Below are positions 16,417 to 25,297 of a DNA stretch of 64,000 nucleotides, piece after piece. The stretch is from Chryseobacterium sp. CY350 (GTDB taxonomy: Bacteria > Bacteroidota > Bacteroidia > Flavobacteriales > Weeksellaceae). A program made the position numbers and the translations under genes. How positions within the stretch are numbered: the stretch's first letter is position 1; each line of letters begins with the position of its first letter. The notes under the pieces are model-generated. The model did no database searches, was not told where the DNA came from, and saw only the letters and a program-made list of their open reading frames with translations. The stretch lies in the NCBI RefSeq assembly GCF_027945075.1, contig NZ_CP116034.1:868001-932000 (forward strand), written 5' to 3'.

Positions 16417-17364
16417 CTATCCTTTAATTGCTTTTATTTTTTCTGTTAAAGCAGGAAGAATCTGGAAAGCATCTCCTACAACACCATAATCAGCTGATTT
16501 GAAGAATGGAGCTTCAGCATCACTGTTGATTACAACAATAGTTTTAGAAGAGTTGACTCCAGCCAAATGCTGAATTGCCCCCGAAATACCGATTGCGATA
16601 TATAAATTTGGCGAAATTGCTTTCCCAGTTTGTCCAACGTGTTCTGTGTGAGGTCTCCATCCGATGTCAGAAACTGGTTTTGAACAAGCGGTAGCAGCGC
16701 CCAAAACGTTTGCTAAATCTTCTACCATTCCCCAGTTTTCAGGGCCCTTCATTCCTCTACCGGCAGAAACTACCACTTCAGCTTCTTTTAGGTCTAATTT
16801 ACCCGAACTCTGCTCGTGAGAAATCACTTTTGTATCTTCATTGGCCACTGAAAGATTTTTAACTTCTTCGGAACCAGAAACTGCATTTTCTTTCACACCA
16901 AAAGCATTCTGAGAAACTGTAACAATTACTCCGCTTCCTTCAGCTTTTGCGTGCATAAAACCTTTTCCTGAAAATGCTCTTCTTTTAACCTGAAATGGAG
17001 ACTGGCTTTCCGGAGCTTCCAAAACGTTTGTAATTAAAGAAAAATTCTTCATTACCGCCAACATTGGTGCAACAGAAGATGCATCTGTAGTATGAGGAAA
17101 AACGATTGTATTTCCATCTAAAACTTCACTTACCGCCTGCGCATAAGCTTTTGCTGAGAAATTCTTAAGACCTTCGTCTTTGATATTGATAACGTTTGTT
17201 GCTCCATATTTATACAATAAATCTGAAGAATCTGTAGGGTTCACAGAGATTGCAGTAACGGTTTCACCCGCTTGATCTGCTACTGCTTTTGCATAAGAAA
17301 CTGCTTCAAAAGCTGCTTTTTTGTAAACTCCGTTTATATTTTCTGCGTATACGAATACTGCCAT
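16417..17364 (-). CDS. etfA: Electron transfer flavoprotein alpha subunit
   Basis: 315-residue FAD-binding subunit of ETF. The C-terminal half contains the FAD site: SAGRGMKGPENW, then GWRPHTEHVGQTGKAISPNLYI and AIGISGAIQH. ETF takes electrons from acyl-CoA dehydrogenases and passes them to ETF-quinone oxidoreductase. The gene follows etfB by 42 bp, the usual order, and length is normal. No acyl-CoA dehydrogenase is adjacent in this window. Confidence 0.96.
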   Translation of the reverse strand: MAVFVYAENINGVYKKAAFEAVSYAKAVADQAGETVTAISVNPTDSSDLLYKYGATNVINIKDEGLKNFSAKAYAQAVSEVLDGNTIVFPHTTDASSVAPMLAVMKNFSLITNVLEAPESQSPFQVKRRAFSGKGFMHAKAEGSGVIVTVSQNAFGVKENAVSGSEEVKNLSVANEDTKVISHEQSSGKLDLKEAEVVVSAGRGMKGPENWGMVEDLANVLGAATACSKPVSDIGWRPHTEHVGQTGKAISPNLYIAIGISGAIQHLAGVNSSKTIVVINSDAEAPFFKSADYGVVGDAFQILPALTEKIKAIKG

Positions 17365-17406
17365 TGTTTTAAAATTAAATGATTAAGAAATTTAATGGTT
17401 AAAAGA

Positions 17407-18153
17407 TTAGATAACTTTAGCTTCCTCGTGAAGTAATCTTACCAATTCATCTAAATTATCCGGAGAAACCATCTTCACTGCTGCTCTCGGAGGAACAGAA
17501 TCGTAAGAAACTCCCTGAACTTTCACTTCTGAAGACGTAGGCTCTACAACCTGCAAAGGCTTTGTTCTTGCAGACATAATCCCTCTCATGTTTGGAATGA
17601 TTAAATCTTTCTCATCCACTAAACCTTTTTGTCCAGCAAATACCGCCGGAAGTTTTACTGAAATTGTCTCTTTGCCACCTTCTATTTCTCTAACAGCAGT
17701 AGCTTCGTTGCCATTAATATCTAAACCTACCGATGCATTTACGAAAGGCTGACTTAGTAACTGAGCTACCATTCCCGGTACAGAACCACCATTATAATCA
17801 ATAGATTCTTTGCCACAAAGAACCAAATCGTAACCTCCGTTTTGAGCAACAGAAGCAATTTCTTTTGCTGTAGAATAACTGTCTTTGGGATCTAGATTTA
17901 CTCTCACCGCATCATTTGCGCCAATGGCCAAAGCTTTTCTTATCACAGGCTCTGTCGTAGCATCACCAACATTCAATACTGTTACAGTTGCTCCCTGAGA
18001 TTCCTGTAACTTGATTGCTTTTGTTAAAGCAAATTCATCAAGAGGATTAATCACCCACTGAATTCCGTTTTTGTCGAATGCAGATTTGTCTGCAGTAAAG
18101 TTAATTTTAGAAGTAGTATCAGGAACACTACTAATGCAAACTAATATTTTCAT
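17407..18153 (-). CDS. etfB: Electron transfer flavoprotein beta subunit
   Basis: 248-residue beta subunit (AMP-binding) of ETF. Motifs are ICISSVPDT at the N-terminus, WVINPLDEFALTKAIKL, and GKESIDYNGGSVPGMVAQLL in the nucleotide-binding fold. The C-terminal arm is typical in length. It is the first gene of an etfB-etfA operon. Upstream lies a 185-bp gap with an 18-bp palindrome that could be an operator or a terminator of the upstream gene. Confidence 0.96.
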   Translation of the reverse strand: MKILVCISSVPDTTSKINFTADKSAFDKNGIQWVINPLDEFALTKAIKLQESQGATVTVLNVGDATTEPVIRKALAIGANDAVRVNLDPKDSYSTAKEIASVAQNGGYDLVLCGKESIDYNGGSVPGMVAQLLSQPFVNASVGLDINGNEATAVREIEGGKETISVKLPAVFAGQKGLVDEKDLIIPNMRGIMSARTKPLQVVEPTSSEVKVQGVSYDSVPPRAAVKMVSPDNLDELVRLLHEEAKVI

Positions 18154-18286
18154 ATGTTGTTTTAATTATTTATTTAAAATATGCTTTTCAATTTACTTTG
18201 ATAACAAATTCTTCCGCTTACAATATCTATAAAAATGATAGAAACAAATTTTGTTTGTTAAGTTTTGTAAATATAATTAAAAAATA

Positions 18287-18304
18287 TATTATGCATGCAT
18301 AATA
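18287..18304. promoter_or_regulatory. 18-bp perfect palindrome upstream of etfBA
   Basis: TATTATGCATGCATAATA is a perfect dyad with no separate loop, a form more like a dimeric-regulator operator than a terminator. It lies 134 bp upstream of the etfB start and about 35 bp after the SDR stop on the minus strand. T-rich sequence follows on the minus strand, so a weak terminator for the SDR gene remains possible. Confidence 0.4.
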
Positions 18305-18338
18305 CTTATTTAATTATTATTCAGCGCATTATAAGTTT

Positions 18339-19046
18339 CTAACTCTTTGGTTTTGTTGCTCTAAACTCTATTTTGCTTGGTAGAACACGAGGATTCATTT
18401 TTAAAATATCTAAGACTAAGTTCCCCATATCTTCAGGCTGTATTTTCCAATTATCTTTTTCTGAAGGTTCGTTTCCGTTAAAATGAGTTGCTACAGAACC
18501 GGGCATAATGACCGTAGATTTAATATTGTATTTTCTCAAATCAATCATTGCAGCTTGAGCAAAACCTACCACACCAAATTTTGACGCATTGTAGCCAGTT
18601 CCGTTCTCAAAGAAGTTGGCTCCTGCCAAGCTTGAAATAGTGATATAATATCCTTCACTCTTTTTCAATTCTCCAACTGACGCTTTTAACGTATGGAAAA
18701 CCCCTGTAAGATTGGTCTCTATCATAGAATTCCACTCTGCAGAAGTTAATTCGTCGACTGGTTTGAAAATTCCTAATCCTGCGTTAGCAATTACAAAATC
18801 TAACTTCCCAAATTTATTTACAATACTTTGAACTGCTTTTTCTTCGTTATCTAAATTTCTCACATCCGACACAATCCCTAAAACCTGTGCAGAATACTTT
18901 TGCAATTCTTTTTCCGCTTCAACAACGTCTTCTTCTTTTCTACCAGAAAATGCCACTGAAATTCCATTTTCCAGTAATGTTTTAGCAATTCCGAATCCAA
19001 TACCTTTTGTCCCTCCTGTAATGTACGCTACTTTATTTTCTATCAT
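18339..19046 (-). CDS. Short-chain dehydrogenase/reductase
   Basis: 235-residue classical SDR. The NAD(P)-binding TGGTKGIG is at 10-17, NAG at 88-90, and the catalytic Tyr152-x3-Lys156 is in GYNASKFG with Ser138/139 before it. Arg at SGRKEED after beta-2 suggests NADPH preference. The substrate cannot be predicted; it resembles 3-ketoacyl reductase-like enzymes of general type. It is a single gene, between the T9SS-protein terminator and the etf promoter region. Confidence 0.9.
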   Translation of the reverse strand: MIENKVAYITGGTKGIGFGIAKTLLENGISVAFSGRKEEDVVEAEKELQKYSAQVLGIVSDVRNLDNEEKAVQSIVNKFGKLDFVIANAGLGIFKPVDELTSAEWNSMIETNLTGVFHTLKASVGELKKSEGYYITISSLAGANFFENGTGYNASKFGVVGFAQAAMIDLRKYNIKSTVIMPGSVATHFNGNEPSEKDNWKIQPEDMGNLVLDILKMNPRVLPSKIEFRATKPKS

Positions 19047-19074
19047 ATTTTTAAATTTATTCTCTAAAATAACA

Positions 19075-19098
19075 AAAACGCCCCAATTGGAGCGTTTT
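19075..19098 (-). terminator. Intrinsic terminator of the T9SS protein gene
   Basis: AAAACGC (19075-19081) pairs with GCGTTTT (19092-19098), with an inner CC/GG extension and A/T-rich flanks. It lies 24 bp after the stop on the minus strand. Confidence 0.8.
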
Positions 19099-19121
19099 AA
19101 TTTATTAAGATCTATAAGTTC

Positions 19122-20126
19122 TTATTTTTTGATGAATTTTTCTGTTGAAATACCATCTTTAGTTTCAACGTTGATTAAATAAGTTCCAGCAGAAAGACCT
19201 GAAACATCAACTTTATTAACATCTAATTTTACATTTACTTTTCTACCTGTCATATCAGAAACAGATACTGCATTGATTTTTGAATCTGTCTTGATGTTTA
19301 AGATTTCTGAAGTTGGATTTGGGTAAATTGAGATACTTCTTTTATTAATTTCAACAGTTTTCACATCATTTATTGACAAAGTACCTGAATTTCCAAACTG
19401 AGAAATTATATTATCAACTCCTGCCGTATTACTAGAGGTATTGCCTGTTAAAGTAAGGTTTTGGATGTATATGTCTTTTGCAATCATTCCCGAAATCTGA
19501 TCAGGATCGGTTGAAACAGAAGTTCCGCCACCAGGCCAAGACCATGACATAGCTCCATTAGTCTTATTATATGTAAAAGTTACAGAAACCCAAGTATTTA
19601 CCGGGAAAACAGGTGCACTTGCATCAGCTAAAATTAAATATAGAGTAGGAACTCCACTAGCATTATTGAAAGTTCCTAATCCATTCAACTTCTTCGTTGT
19701 GAAATTGTATGTCAAACCTCCAAGAACTGATGCTGTAGTACTCGTTGAGCTGGTGTTTCCAACTACCGCAAACCTAAATTCACCTGCACCACTTGAAGAT
19801 CCTGTATAAATTTCCGCACTTGCTTGTATAATATTATTTGAAGCAGTAGCTGTTATAGCAGGTTGTCTTGCAGCAGTTCTATTATTTGGATTTGAAGCAG
19901 CAGCATAACCGTTACCACTAGTAGTAGTCAACGATAAACCATGTGCTGCATCAATAGAAACTACTTGATAATCAACAGCAGTACCTCCTCCTGTTAACCA
20001 TGAGTTTTGACTTCCTAAATTACCTGCTGTCAATGAATTAAAATTTTCGTTGATTAGAATCTGAACCTGCCCAAACATCATCATTGTTGCAGAAGTCAAC
20101 AATAAAGAAGATAGAATTTTTTTCAT
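19122..20126 (-). CDS. Secreted protein with T9SS type A sorting domain
   Basis: 334-residue protein. A signal peptide covers residues 1-19. The middle region (~25-250) is Ser/Thr/Asn/Gly rich and predicted to be a beta-sandwich (lectin/concanavalin-like in appearance, not confirmed). Residues 266-334 form a T9SS type A C-terminal domain, beginning SIYPNPTSEILNIK and ending in GTYLINVETKDG and EKFIKK. It should be exported across the outer membrane by the type IX system. The ligand is unknown. It is a single gene with its own terminator. Confidence 0.85.
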   Translation of the reverse strand: MKKILSSLLLTSATMMMFGQVQILINENFNSLTAGNLGSQNSWLTGGGTAVDYQVVSIDAAHGLSLTTTSGNGYAAASNPNNRTAARQPAITATASNNIIQASAEIYTGSSSGAGEFRFAVVGNTSSTSTTASVLGGLTYNFTTKKLNGLGTFNNASGVPTLYLILADASAPVFPVNTWVSVTFTYNKTNGAMSWSWPGGGTSVSTDPDQISGMIAKDIYIQNLTLTGNTSSNTAGVDNIISQFGNSGTLSINDVKTVEINKRSISIYPNPTSEILNIKTDSKINAVSVSDMTGRKVNVKLDVNKVDVSGLSAGTYLINVETKDGISTEKFIKK

Positions 20127-20207
20127 AAAATTAATTTTAAATTATTTAATGTAAATATAATAAAGTTTAGCAAACTGAATTAAAAAATATTGTTAAAATA
20201 TAAAAAA

Positions 20208-20231
20208 TCCTCAAGAAAAACTTCCTGAGGA
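20208..20231 (-). terminator. Intrinsic terminator of the M20 dipeptidase gene
   Basis: TCCTCA (20208-20213) pairs with TGAGGA (20226-20231) with an inner AAG/CTT step. On the minus strand it runs into T6. Confidence 0.85.
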
Positions 20232-20241
20232 CTTATTATCG

Positions 20242-21621
20242 TTATTTAGAATAATTTTCGAAGAATAGAGGTATACTTTCAATTCCTTTGTAAAAGTTGA
20301 ATAAGCCGTAATGCTCATTAGGTGAGTGAATTGCATCCGAATCTAATCCAAAGCCCATTAATACAGATTTTGCATCCAAAACCTTCTCAAACATAGATGT
20401 GATAGGAATACTTCCACCGCTTCTATACGGAAGAACTTCTTTACCGAAAGCTGTTTCCATTGCTTTTTTAGCGGCTAAAAATTCTTTTGTATCGCTTGGT
20501 AAAACATAAGGCATTCCTCCATGATGAGGAGTTACTTTTACTTTTACATTGCTAGGAGCTATTTTTTCAAAATACTTTGTAAATTTTTCTGTAATTTCTT
20601 CCGGAGTCTGATAAGGAACCAAACGCATAGAAATTTTCGCAGAAGCCTTCGAAGGAATTACCGTTTTTGCTCCTTCTCCAGTGTAACCGCCCCAAATTCC
20701 GTTACAGTCTAATGTTGGGCGAATAGATGTTCTCTCAAGCGTTGTGTAACCTTCTTCACCTTCAACGCCCCTTAAACCAATTGATTTTTTAAATTCTTCA
20801 GGATTATCTTTCAGCTTATTCATTTCAGCTCTTTCTTCGTCCGAAACATCTTCGACGTTATCATAAAATCCATCAATGGTGATTTGTCCGTCTTCATCAA
20901 TCAATTTTGCAATCATTCTGGAAAGTACGTGAATAGGATTCGGAACTGCCCCGCCATAAAGACCTGAATGCAAATCTCTGTTAGGACCTTCCACTTCTAC
21001 TTCTACATAACTTAAACCTCTTAGACCTGTCGTTACAGTAGGTTGTTCATTACTGTAAATATGAGTATCTGAAATTAAAATACAGTCACAAGACAATTTT
21101 TCTTTAAACTCATTAACAAAATCACCTAAGCTCACAGATCCCACTTCTTCTTCACCTTCAAAAATAAATTTAATATTACAAGGAAGAGAATCTGTTTTCA
21201 TCATCGCTTCAAAAGCCTTGATCTGCATAAAAAACTGACCTTTATCATCCGCTGAACCTCTAGCAAAAATTGCTCCTTCAGGGTGAAGTTCCGTTTTCTC
21301 AATATAAGGTTCGAAAGGTGGTTTTCTCCACAATTCTAAAGGATCTGGCGGCTGAACGTCGTAATGACCGTATACTAAAATTGTTGGTAAACTATTATCA
21401 ATGATTTTTTCTCCGAAAACGATAGGGTAACCTTTGGTCTGGCAAACTTCTACATTGTCTGCTCTTGCATTTTTAAGATGTTCTGCAACTTTATCAGCGC
21501 AAAGGAGTACTTCATTTTTATAAGCCGGATCTGCTGATATTGAAGCAATTCTCAGTAATTCAAATAATTCATCTACAAAACGAAGTTTGTTTTCGTTGAT
21601 GTAATTTAATGTCTCTTGCAT
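20242..21621 (-). CDS. M20-family dipeptidase
   Basis: 459-residue di-zinc peptidase. Visible ligands and catalytic residues are His86 and Asp88 in YGHYDVQPP, Asp125 in ARGSADDKGQ, the catalytic Glu in FEGEEEVGS (157-159), Asp185 in ISDTH, and a C-terminal His in DAIHSPNEH. The lid domain contains HSGLYGG. No signal peptide is present, so it should be a cytosolic carnosinase-like dipeptidase (M20 A/F type). Length is normal. Confidence 0.93.
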   Translation of the reverse strand: MQETLNYINENKLRFVDELFELLRIASISADPAYKNEVLLCADKVAEHLKNARADNVEVCQTKGYPIVFGEKIIDNSLPTILVYGHYDVQPPDPLELWRKPPFEPYIEKTELHPEGAIFARGSADDKGQFFMQIKAFEAMMKTDSLPCNIKFIFEGEEEVGSVSLGDFVNEFKEKLSCDCILISDTHIYSNEQPTVTTGLRGLSYVEVEVEGPNRDLHSGLYGGAVPNPIHVLSRMIAKLIDEDGQITIDGFYDNVEDVSDEERAEMNKLKDNPEEFKKSIGLRGVEGEEGYTTLERTSIRPTLDCNGIWGGYTGEGAKTVIPSKASAKISMRLVPYQTPEEITEKFTKYFEKIAPSNVKVKVTPHHGGMPYVLPSDTKEFLAAKKAMETAFGKEVLPYRSGGSIPITSMFEKVLDAKSVLMGFGLDSDAIHSPNEHYGLFNFYKGIESIPLFFENYSK

Positions 21622-21709
21622 GTAATTTAATTTGGATAAATTTAAAAAAATTGAACAGCTTCAACAAACAAAACACCTGTTTTATCTCGAAAAAGCTCTG
21701 AAACAAAAA

Positions 21710-21729
21710 ATCCCGCCAAAGAGCAGGAT
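21710..21729 (-). terminator. Terminator of the small lipoprotein gene
   Basis: ATCC and GC pair with GC and GGAT around a six-base loop (one mismatch). On the minus strand T6 follows (TTTTTTGTTTC). It lies about 25 bp after the stop. Confidence 0.7.
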
Positions 21730-21751
21730 CATAATATTTTTCTTAAAACTA

Positions 21752-22036
21752 TTAGTGTTGTTCAGCGGAAGGTTTTTCTAAGCCTGAAGTTGTAACCTCA
21801 GGAGATTTCTGAGTATTTGTACTGTCAGATTTAGGAGTTTCAGCCTTATGCTCTTCATGCAAAACATCCGTATGCTTTTCTGCAAGATCTTCTTCTTTTC
21901 CGCTTGTTTGCTCATCATCAGAATATCTTTCTACACCTTCTTCAAGTTTTAGGGTATTTTTATTACCTCCTGCCTGAATTTTTTTACAGCTTACTGCAAC
22001 CGAAGCAATTGCCAAACATATAATTAGTTTTTTCAT
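21752..22036 (-). CDS. Small acidic lipoprotein, unknown
   Basis: 94-residue protein with a lipoprotein signal peptide (lipobox AVSC, Cys17). The mature part is highly charged (Glu, Lys, Thr, His), low in hydrophobics and probably disordered. No family is recognised. It lies between the methyltransferase gene and the M20 gene and has its own terminator. Confidence 0.65.
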   Translation of the reverse strand: MKKLIICLAIASVAVSCKKIQAGGNKNTLKLEEGVERYSDDEQTSGKEEDLAEKHTDVLHEEHKAETPKSDSTNTQKSPEVTTSGLEKPSAEQH

Positions 22037-22091
22037 TTCTAAATTTTTGATTGCCCAAAAGTAAGAAATATTGCATTTTTTGGCAACATTT

Positions 22092-23240
22092 TTATACTGA
22101 TTTTAAGATTATTTTACCTTTTTTGGACTGAGTAAAAATTAGATAATCATTTCCTCCGTCTTTCAAGCCATATTTTTTCTTAATTTCCTCAGGTTTCAGA
22201 GGATAATTTTTAGAAATTATATTAAACTGGCTTTTCTTTTTAATCTCCTTACCATCAATCACTTCCATCTCAAAAACTCTACCCGGAAAATTATTTATCT
22301 TGTTTTCTGAAGTATAAATATGAGTATTTGGATGGAGTTTTTTCAGATTAAATTTTTTTGAAATTAAATTGAAAATCCCTGCTTTCAAAATTGTATTATT
22401 AGGAATATAAATGAATTTTTCAGGTTCCGAAAATTCCGAATGGGCATTTTCTTCGCTACCGAACTCGAAAATAAGGTCAGATTCTTCACTTTCCAGATTA
22501 ATACAGTGACATTTAATATGTTGAGAATTTTCTTTTGATAAAAAAACAACGACTTCTTTCACATCATTTTTAACCGCAATAATATCAATTCTAGCAACAT
22601 TTTTTAAAACAGAGGTAAGATATTTCAAATCAATAAGCGGAGACAACTTCACCACAACTTGCTTGGATAATGAAAGCAGTTTATCCTGAATGTCGAGAAT
22701 GTTGGGCGACAGATGTTCTAATAGGAAAACTTTGTTTCTGTTAAGATCTCTACGCGCAGGATCAAGATAGATCACATCAAAATTTTCGGTATTTTCATTT
22801 AAAAAATCTTCTAGTTTTTGATTGATAAACCTTGCTTTTTTATGTAAAACATTCCAATTATGCTCTACTAAATTTAAAAGTTCAGTATTTTGCTCAACCA
22901 AAGTAACATCTTCGAAATTTTTTGAAAGATAAAAGGCGTCAATCCCAAAACCACTGGTAAGGTCAATGAATTTCTTTCCTTTTAAAATATTAGATTTATA
23001 AAAAGCTGTTTTATCCGATGAAGACTGCTCTAAACTAAGTTGTGGCGGAAAAACGATTCCATCTTTCAATAAAAAAGGAAATTTTTTCTGTGCCACCTGT
23101 TTTCCTTTAATTTGCTGAACAATTTCCTGAATTGAAACATCGGTAAAAGGCGATTTTTTCAACAACAAAGAATGCATATCTGAATTTAGATTGGCAGCAA
23201 TATATTTCTGAACATCTCTATGGAGAACTGGAATTTCCAA
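22092..23240 (-). CDS. Class I SAM-dependent methyltransferase, THUMP-like
   Basis: 382-residue protein. A SAM-binding motif DLTSGFGIDAFYLSK is followed by VEQN, IYLDPARRD and VVVKLSPLIDL. The DPARR signature and the C-terminal domain are typical of the THUMP-like methyltransferase family seen in Bacteroidota. The N-terminal ~80 residues are helical. It probably methylates RNA, but the target is not established. It starts 4 bp after the DinB-family gene, so both appear to be co-transcribed. Confidence 0.82.
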   Translation of the reverse strand: MEIPVLHRDVQKYIAANLNSDMHSLLLKKSPFTDVSIQEIVQQIKGKQVAQKKFPFLLKDGIVFPPQLSLEQSSSDKTAFYKSNILKGKKFIDLTSGFGIDAFYLSKNFEDVTLVEQNTELLNLVEHNWNVLHKKARFINQKLEDFLNENTENFDVIYLDPARRDLNRNKVFLLEHLSPNILDIQDKLLSLSKQVVVKLSPLIDLKYLTSVLKNVARIDIIAVKNDVKEVVVFLSKENSQHIKCHCINLESEESDLIFEFGSEENAHSEFSEPEKFIYIPNNTILKAGIFNLISKKFNLKKLHPNTHIYTSENKINNFPGRVFEMEVIDGKEIKKKSQFNIISKNYPLKPEEIKKKYGLKDGGNDYLIFTQSKKGKIILKSV

Positions 23241-23244
23241 ATAA

Positions 23245-23685
23245 TTATCTTTTATAAAAAATATAATCCGTTAAAATCGGTTGAATTCCCTTTTGTTTTA
23301 ATAGCGAGTTAATTTGTCCGCGGTGATAGGTAGAATGGTTGATTGCCTGAAAAAGCATTTCAAAAACAGTATTTTCAAATCTTTCACCTCTCGAATTCTG
23401 ATATTCTATTTTTTCATCTAAATCCGAATTTTCAACAATTAAAATACTCTTTTGGAGATTGTGCTTGTTTATTTCTTCTAATTTTTCAATCGGATAAATT
23501 TGCCAGACTTCAAAAGATTTTTCGTTTAAAATTCGTGAGTTCCAAACTTGTTGAGCGCTTAAAGTATGATTGATCAAACTGATTGTTTTCTCTTCTACTT
23601 CAGAAATTTTTTCAGAAATAACTTCTATTATTTTGCTGTTATAATGATACGTATATTCGAATAGATCAATTAGTTTTTCCTTCAT
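23245..23685 (-). CDS. DinB-family protein
   Basis: 146-residue four-helix-bundle protein with the DinB/YfiT-type metal ligands: one His in LINHTLSAQQVWN and two in INHSTYHRGQI. Members often act as thiol (bacillithiol/mycothiol-type) transferases, but the role in Bacteroidota is not settled. It lies 12 bp after the mutase-subunit gene and 4 bp before the methyltransferase gene. Confidence 0.85.
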   Translation of the reverse strand: MKEKLIDLFEYTYHYNSKIIEVISEKISEVEEKTISLINHTLSAQQVWNSRILNEKSFEVWQIYPIEKLEEINKHNLQKSILIVENSDLDEKIEYQNSRGERFENTVFEMLFQAINHSTYHRGQINSLLKQKGIQPILTDYIFYKR

Positions 23686-23697
23686 TCCAGCAAAAAA

Positions 23698-24861
23698 TTA
23701 TTCAAACATTTCAGCCCAACGAACTGCTTTAATTTCCTTTTCGTTATAAAGTTCTTGAACGGATTTTTTAACGTCTAACTTTGGATATAGATTAACACCA
23801 ATCAGTTTAATTTTTCCTTCCTCAACCCATTTTTGTTCTTCAACAGCTCGATCGTAGATTTGTTTCTGAAGAATTCCTTGTTTTAAATTTTCCAGATAAC
23901 CTCCGGAATTTTCAATTTCTAAAAAGAATTGCCACGATATTTTCGCTATTTGCTCAGTAATGTCTTCGATATAATAACTTCCGTTTGATGCATCTTCAAA
24001 AACATTAATAATACTTTCGTAAGCCAAAACGATCTGTTGCTTGAATGAAATTTCCTCAGAATTCTCCGTATTATTTCCTATCTGATAATTGGTGCTGAAA
24101 ACTGCATCTGCGCCGCCAATCATTGCCGCTGCAAGCTCTAAGGTTGAACGGATCAAATTATTTTCACTGTCAGAAACTGATTTATTTCTTGAAGACGTTT
24201 CAGCAAAAATATACGGAATATCATCTAAACCATACTCTTTTGAAAGCTGATTAAAAACGAGTTTAAAAGCACGTATTTTAGAAATCTCGAAGAAATAATT
24301 TGCACCGATTGCCAATTTAAAAATTAATTTGTTTAAGATTTCCGCTCCGTAATCTTCAACCAGTTCTTTTGTTTTTGCCAAAGCAATTCCTAACTGCTGA
24401 ACAATTGATGCTCCGGAATTTTGATGAAGTGAAACATCAACACAGACATTTCTTTTAAAATCTTTTGCTAATAATTCTTTAACCAACTGATCATCAATTA
24501 TTCCGTTTTTTTCATCAAAAACATCAATAAGAGAAAAATATTGGTCTTCATCCTGCGGACTGATATGTTCTGCCAGATCTTTATTATTGACAAAAATAGT
24601 TTTACTTACCAAATTTTCCACATTTTCGTTCAGTAAAAATGCAAAGACATCTTCTTCCAAAGTTTCATGATACGTCGCTACTAAATGCGTGCTTTCTTCT
24701 ACCTTAGGAAGATTTACCAACGGCTTTTCTACTGAATCGTAAAAAGGCTTTACATCAATTCCCTCCAAATTTTCTTTTTTCAGAATCGTGTAAATATCAT
24801 CAGTTTTTAGCTGTTTTTTAACGAGCTGTTCCCAATTAGAAAAGTTTTCTGTATATGGCAT
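23698..24861 (-). CDS. Methylmalonyl-CoA mutase small (beta) subunit, short form
   Basis: 387-residue protein matching the TIM-barrel part of the non-catalytic mutase small subunit (ENFSNWEQLVKKQLK near the N-terminus and FAETSSRNKSVSDSENNLIR with AAAMIGGADAVF in the barrel). The C-terminal B12-binding domain present in full-length small subunits is absent, and the protein ends after the barrel's last helix. The B12-dependent large subunit is not adjacent, which is unusual, since mutA-mutB pairs are the rule. Instead, DinB-family and methyltransferase genes follow. The reading frame is intact, so this is a short form, not a pseudogene. Confidence 0.82.
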   Translation of the reverse strand: MPYTENFSNWEQLVKKQLKTDDIYTILKKENLEGIDVKPFYDSVEKPLVNLPKVEESTHLVATYHETLEEDVFAFLLNENVENLVSKTIFVNNKDLAEHISPQDEDQYFSLIDVFDEKNGIIDDQLVKELLAKDFKRNVCVDVSLHQNSGASIVQQLGIALAKTKELVEDYGAEILNKLIFKLAIGANYFFEISKIRAFKLVFNQLSKEYGLDDIPYIFAETSSRNKSVSDSENNLIRSTLELAAAMIGGADAVFSTNYQIGNNTENSEEISFKQQIVLAYESIINVFEDASNGSYYIEDITEQIAKISWQFFLEIENSGGYLENLKQGILQKQIYDRAVEEQKWVEEGKIKLIGVNLYPKLDVKKSVQELYNEKEIKAVRWAEMFE

Positions 24862-24908
24862 AAATTATGGGTAATAAGTATTGAGAAATTTTTAATTTAA
24901 AAAAAAGC

Positions 24909-24932
24909 GAATTGACAAATATCTTGTCATTC
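24909..24932 (-). terminator. Terminator after divIC
   Basis: GAATTGACAA (24909-24918) pairs with TTGTCATTC (24924-24932) with one bulge. On the minus strand it runs into T8. It separates divIC from the mutase unit. Confidence 0.65.
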
Positions 24933-24937
24933 CGAAA

Positions 24938-25294
24938 TTATTTTTTTGCAATATTTGCGCTGTCTACCACCAAAATAAAGATCTCCTCATTTGGTTTCTT
25001 CATAAAGTAGTTTTCTCTGGCGTATTTTTCTTTCTCAGATTTATTATTCATCAGCTTTTTGTAGAATTGATCATTCTTTTCGTATTCTGATTTATAGTAA
25101 GCAAGCTGCTCTTCGTACTTACCAATTTCACCATTCAGCTCATTGATTACTAAAAACGAAGTCTTATCGAAAAAAATCATCCAAACCAAAAAAAGACAAA
25201 TTGCTATCACATATTTATTAAATACATAATTCTGAAGAAACTTTACAGTCTCCGATTTGGGTTGAATATCTTTGATTAATTCTTTCTCAGCCAT
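24938..25294 (-). CDS. FtsB/DivIC-type septum formation protein
   Basis: 118-residue protein with one transmembrane helix (about 28-46), followed by a coiled coil (NELNGEIGKYEEQLAYYKSE) and a C-terminal motif (EKYARENYFMKKPNEEIFIL) typical of FtsB/DivIC. It should sit in the divisome beside FtsL. It starts 3 bp after the uridine kinase stop, so the two are probably co-transcribed. The Bacteroidota gene order udk-divIC is common. Confidence 0.85.
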   Translation of the reverse strand: MAEKELIKDIQPKSETVKFLQNYVFNKYVIAICLFLVWMIFFDKTSFLVINELNGEIGKYEEQLAYYKSEYEKNDQFYKKLMNNKSEKEKYARENYFMKKPNEEIFILVVDSANIAKK

Positions 25295-25297
25295 TTT

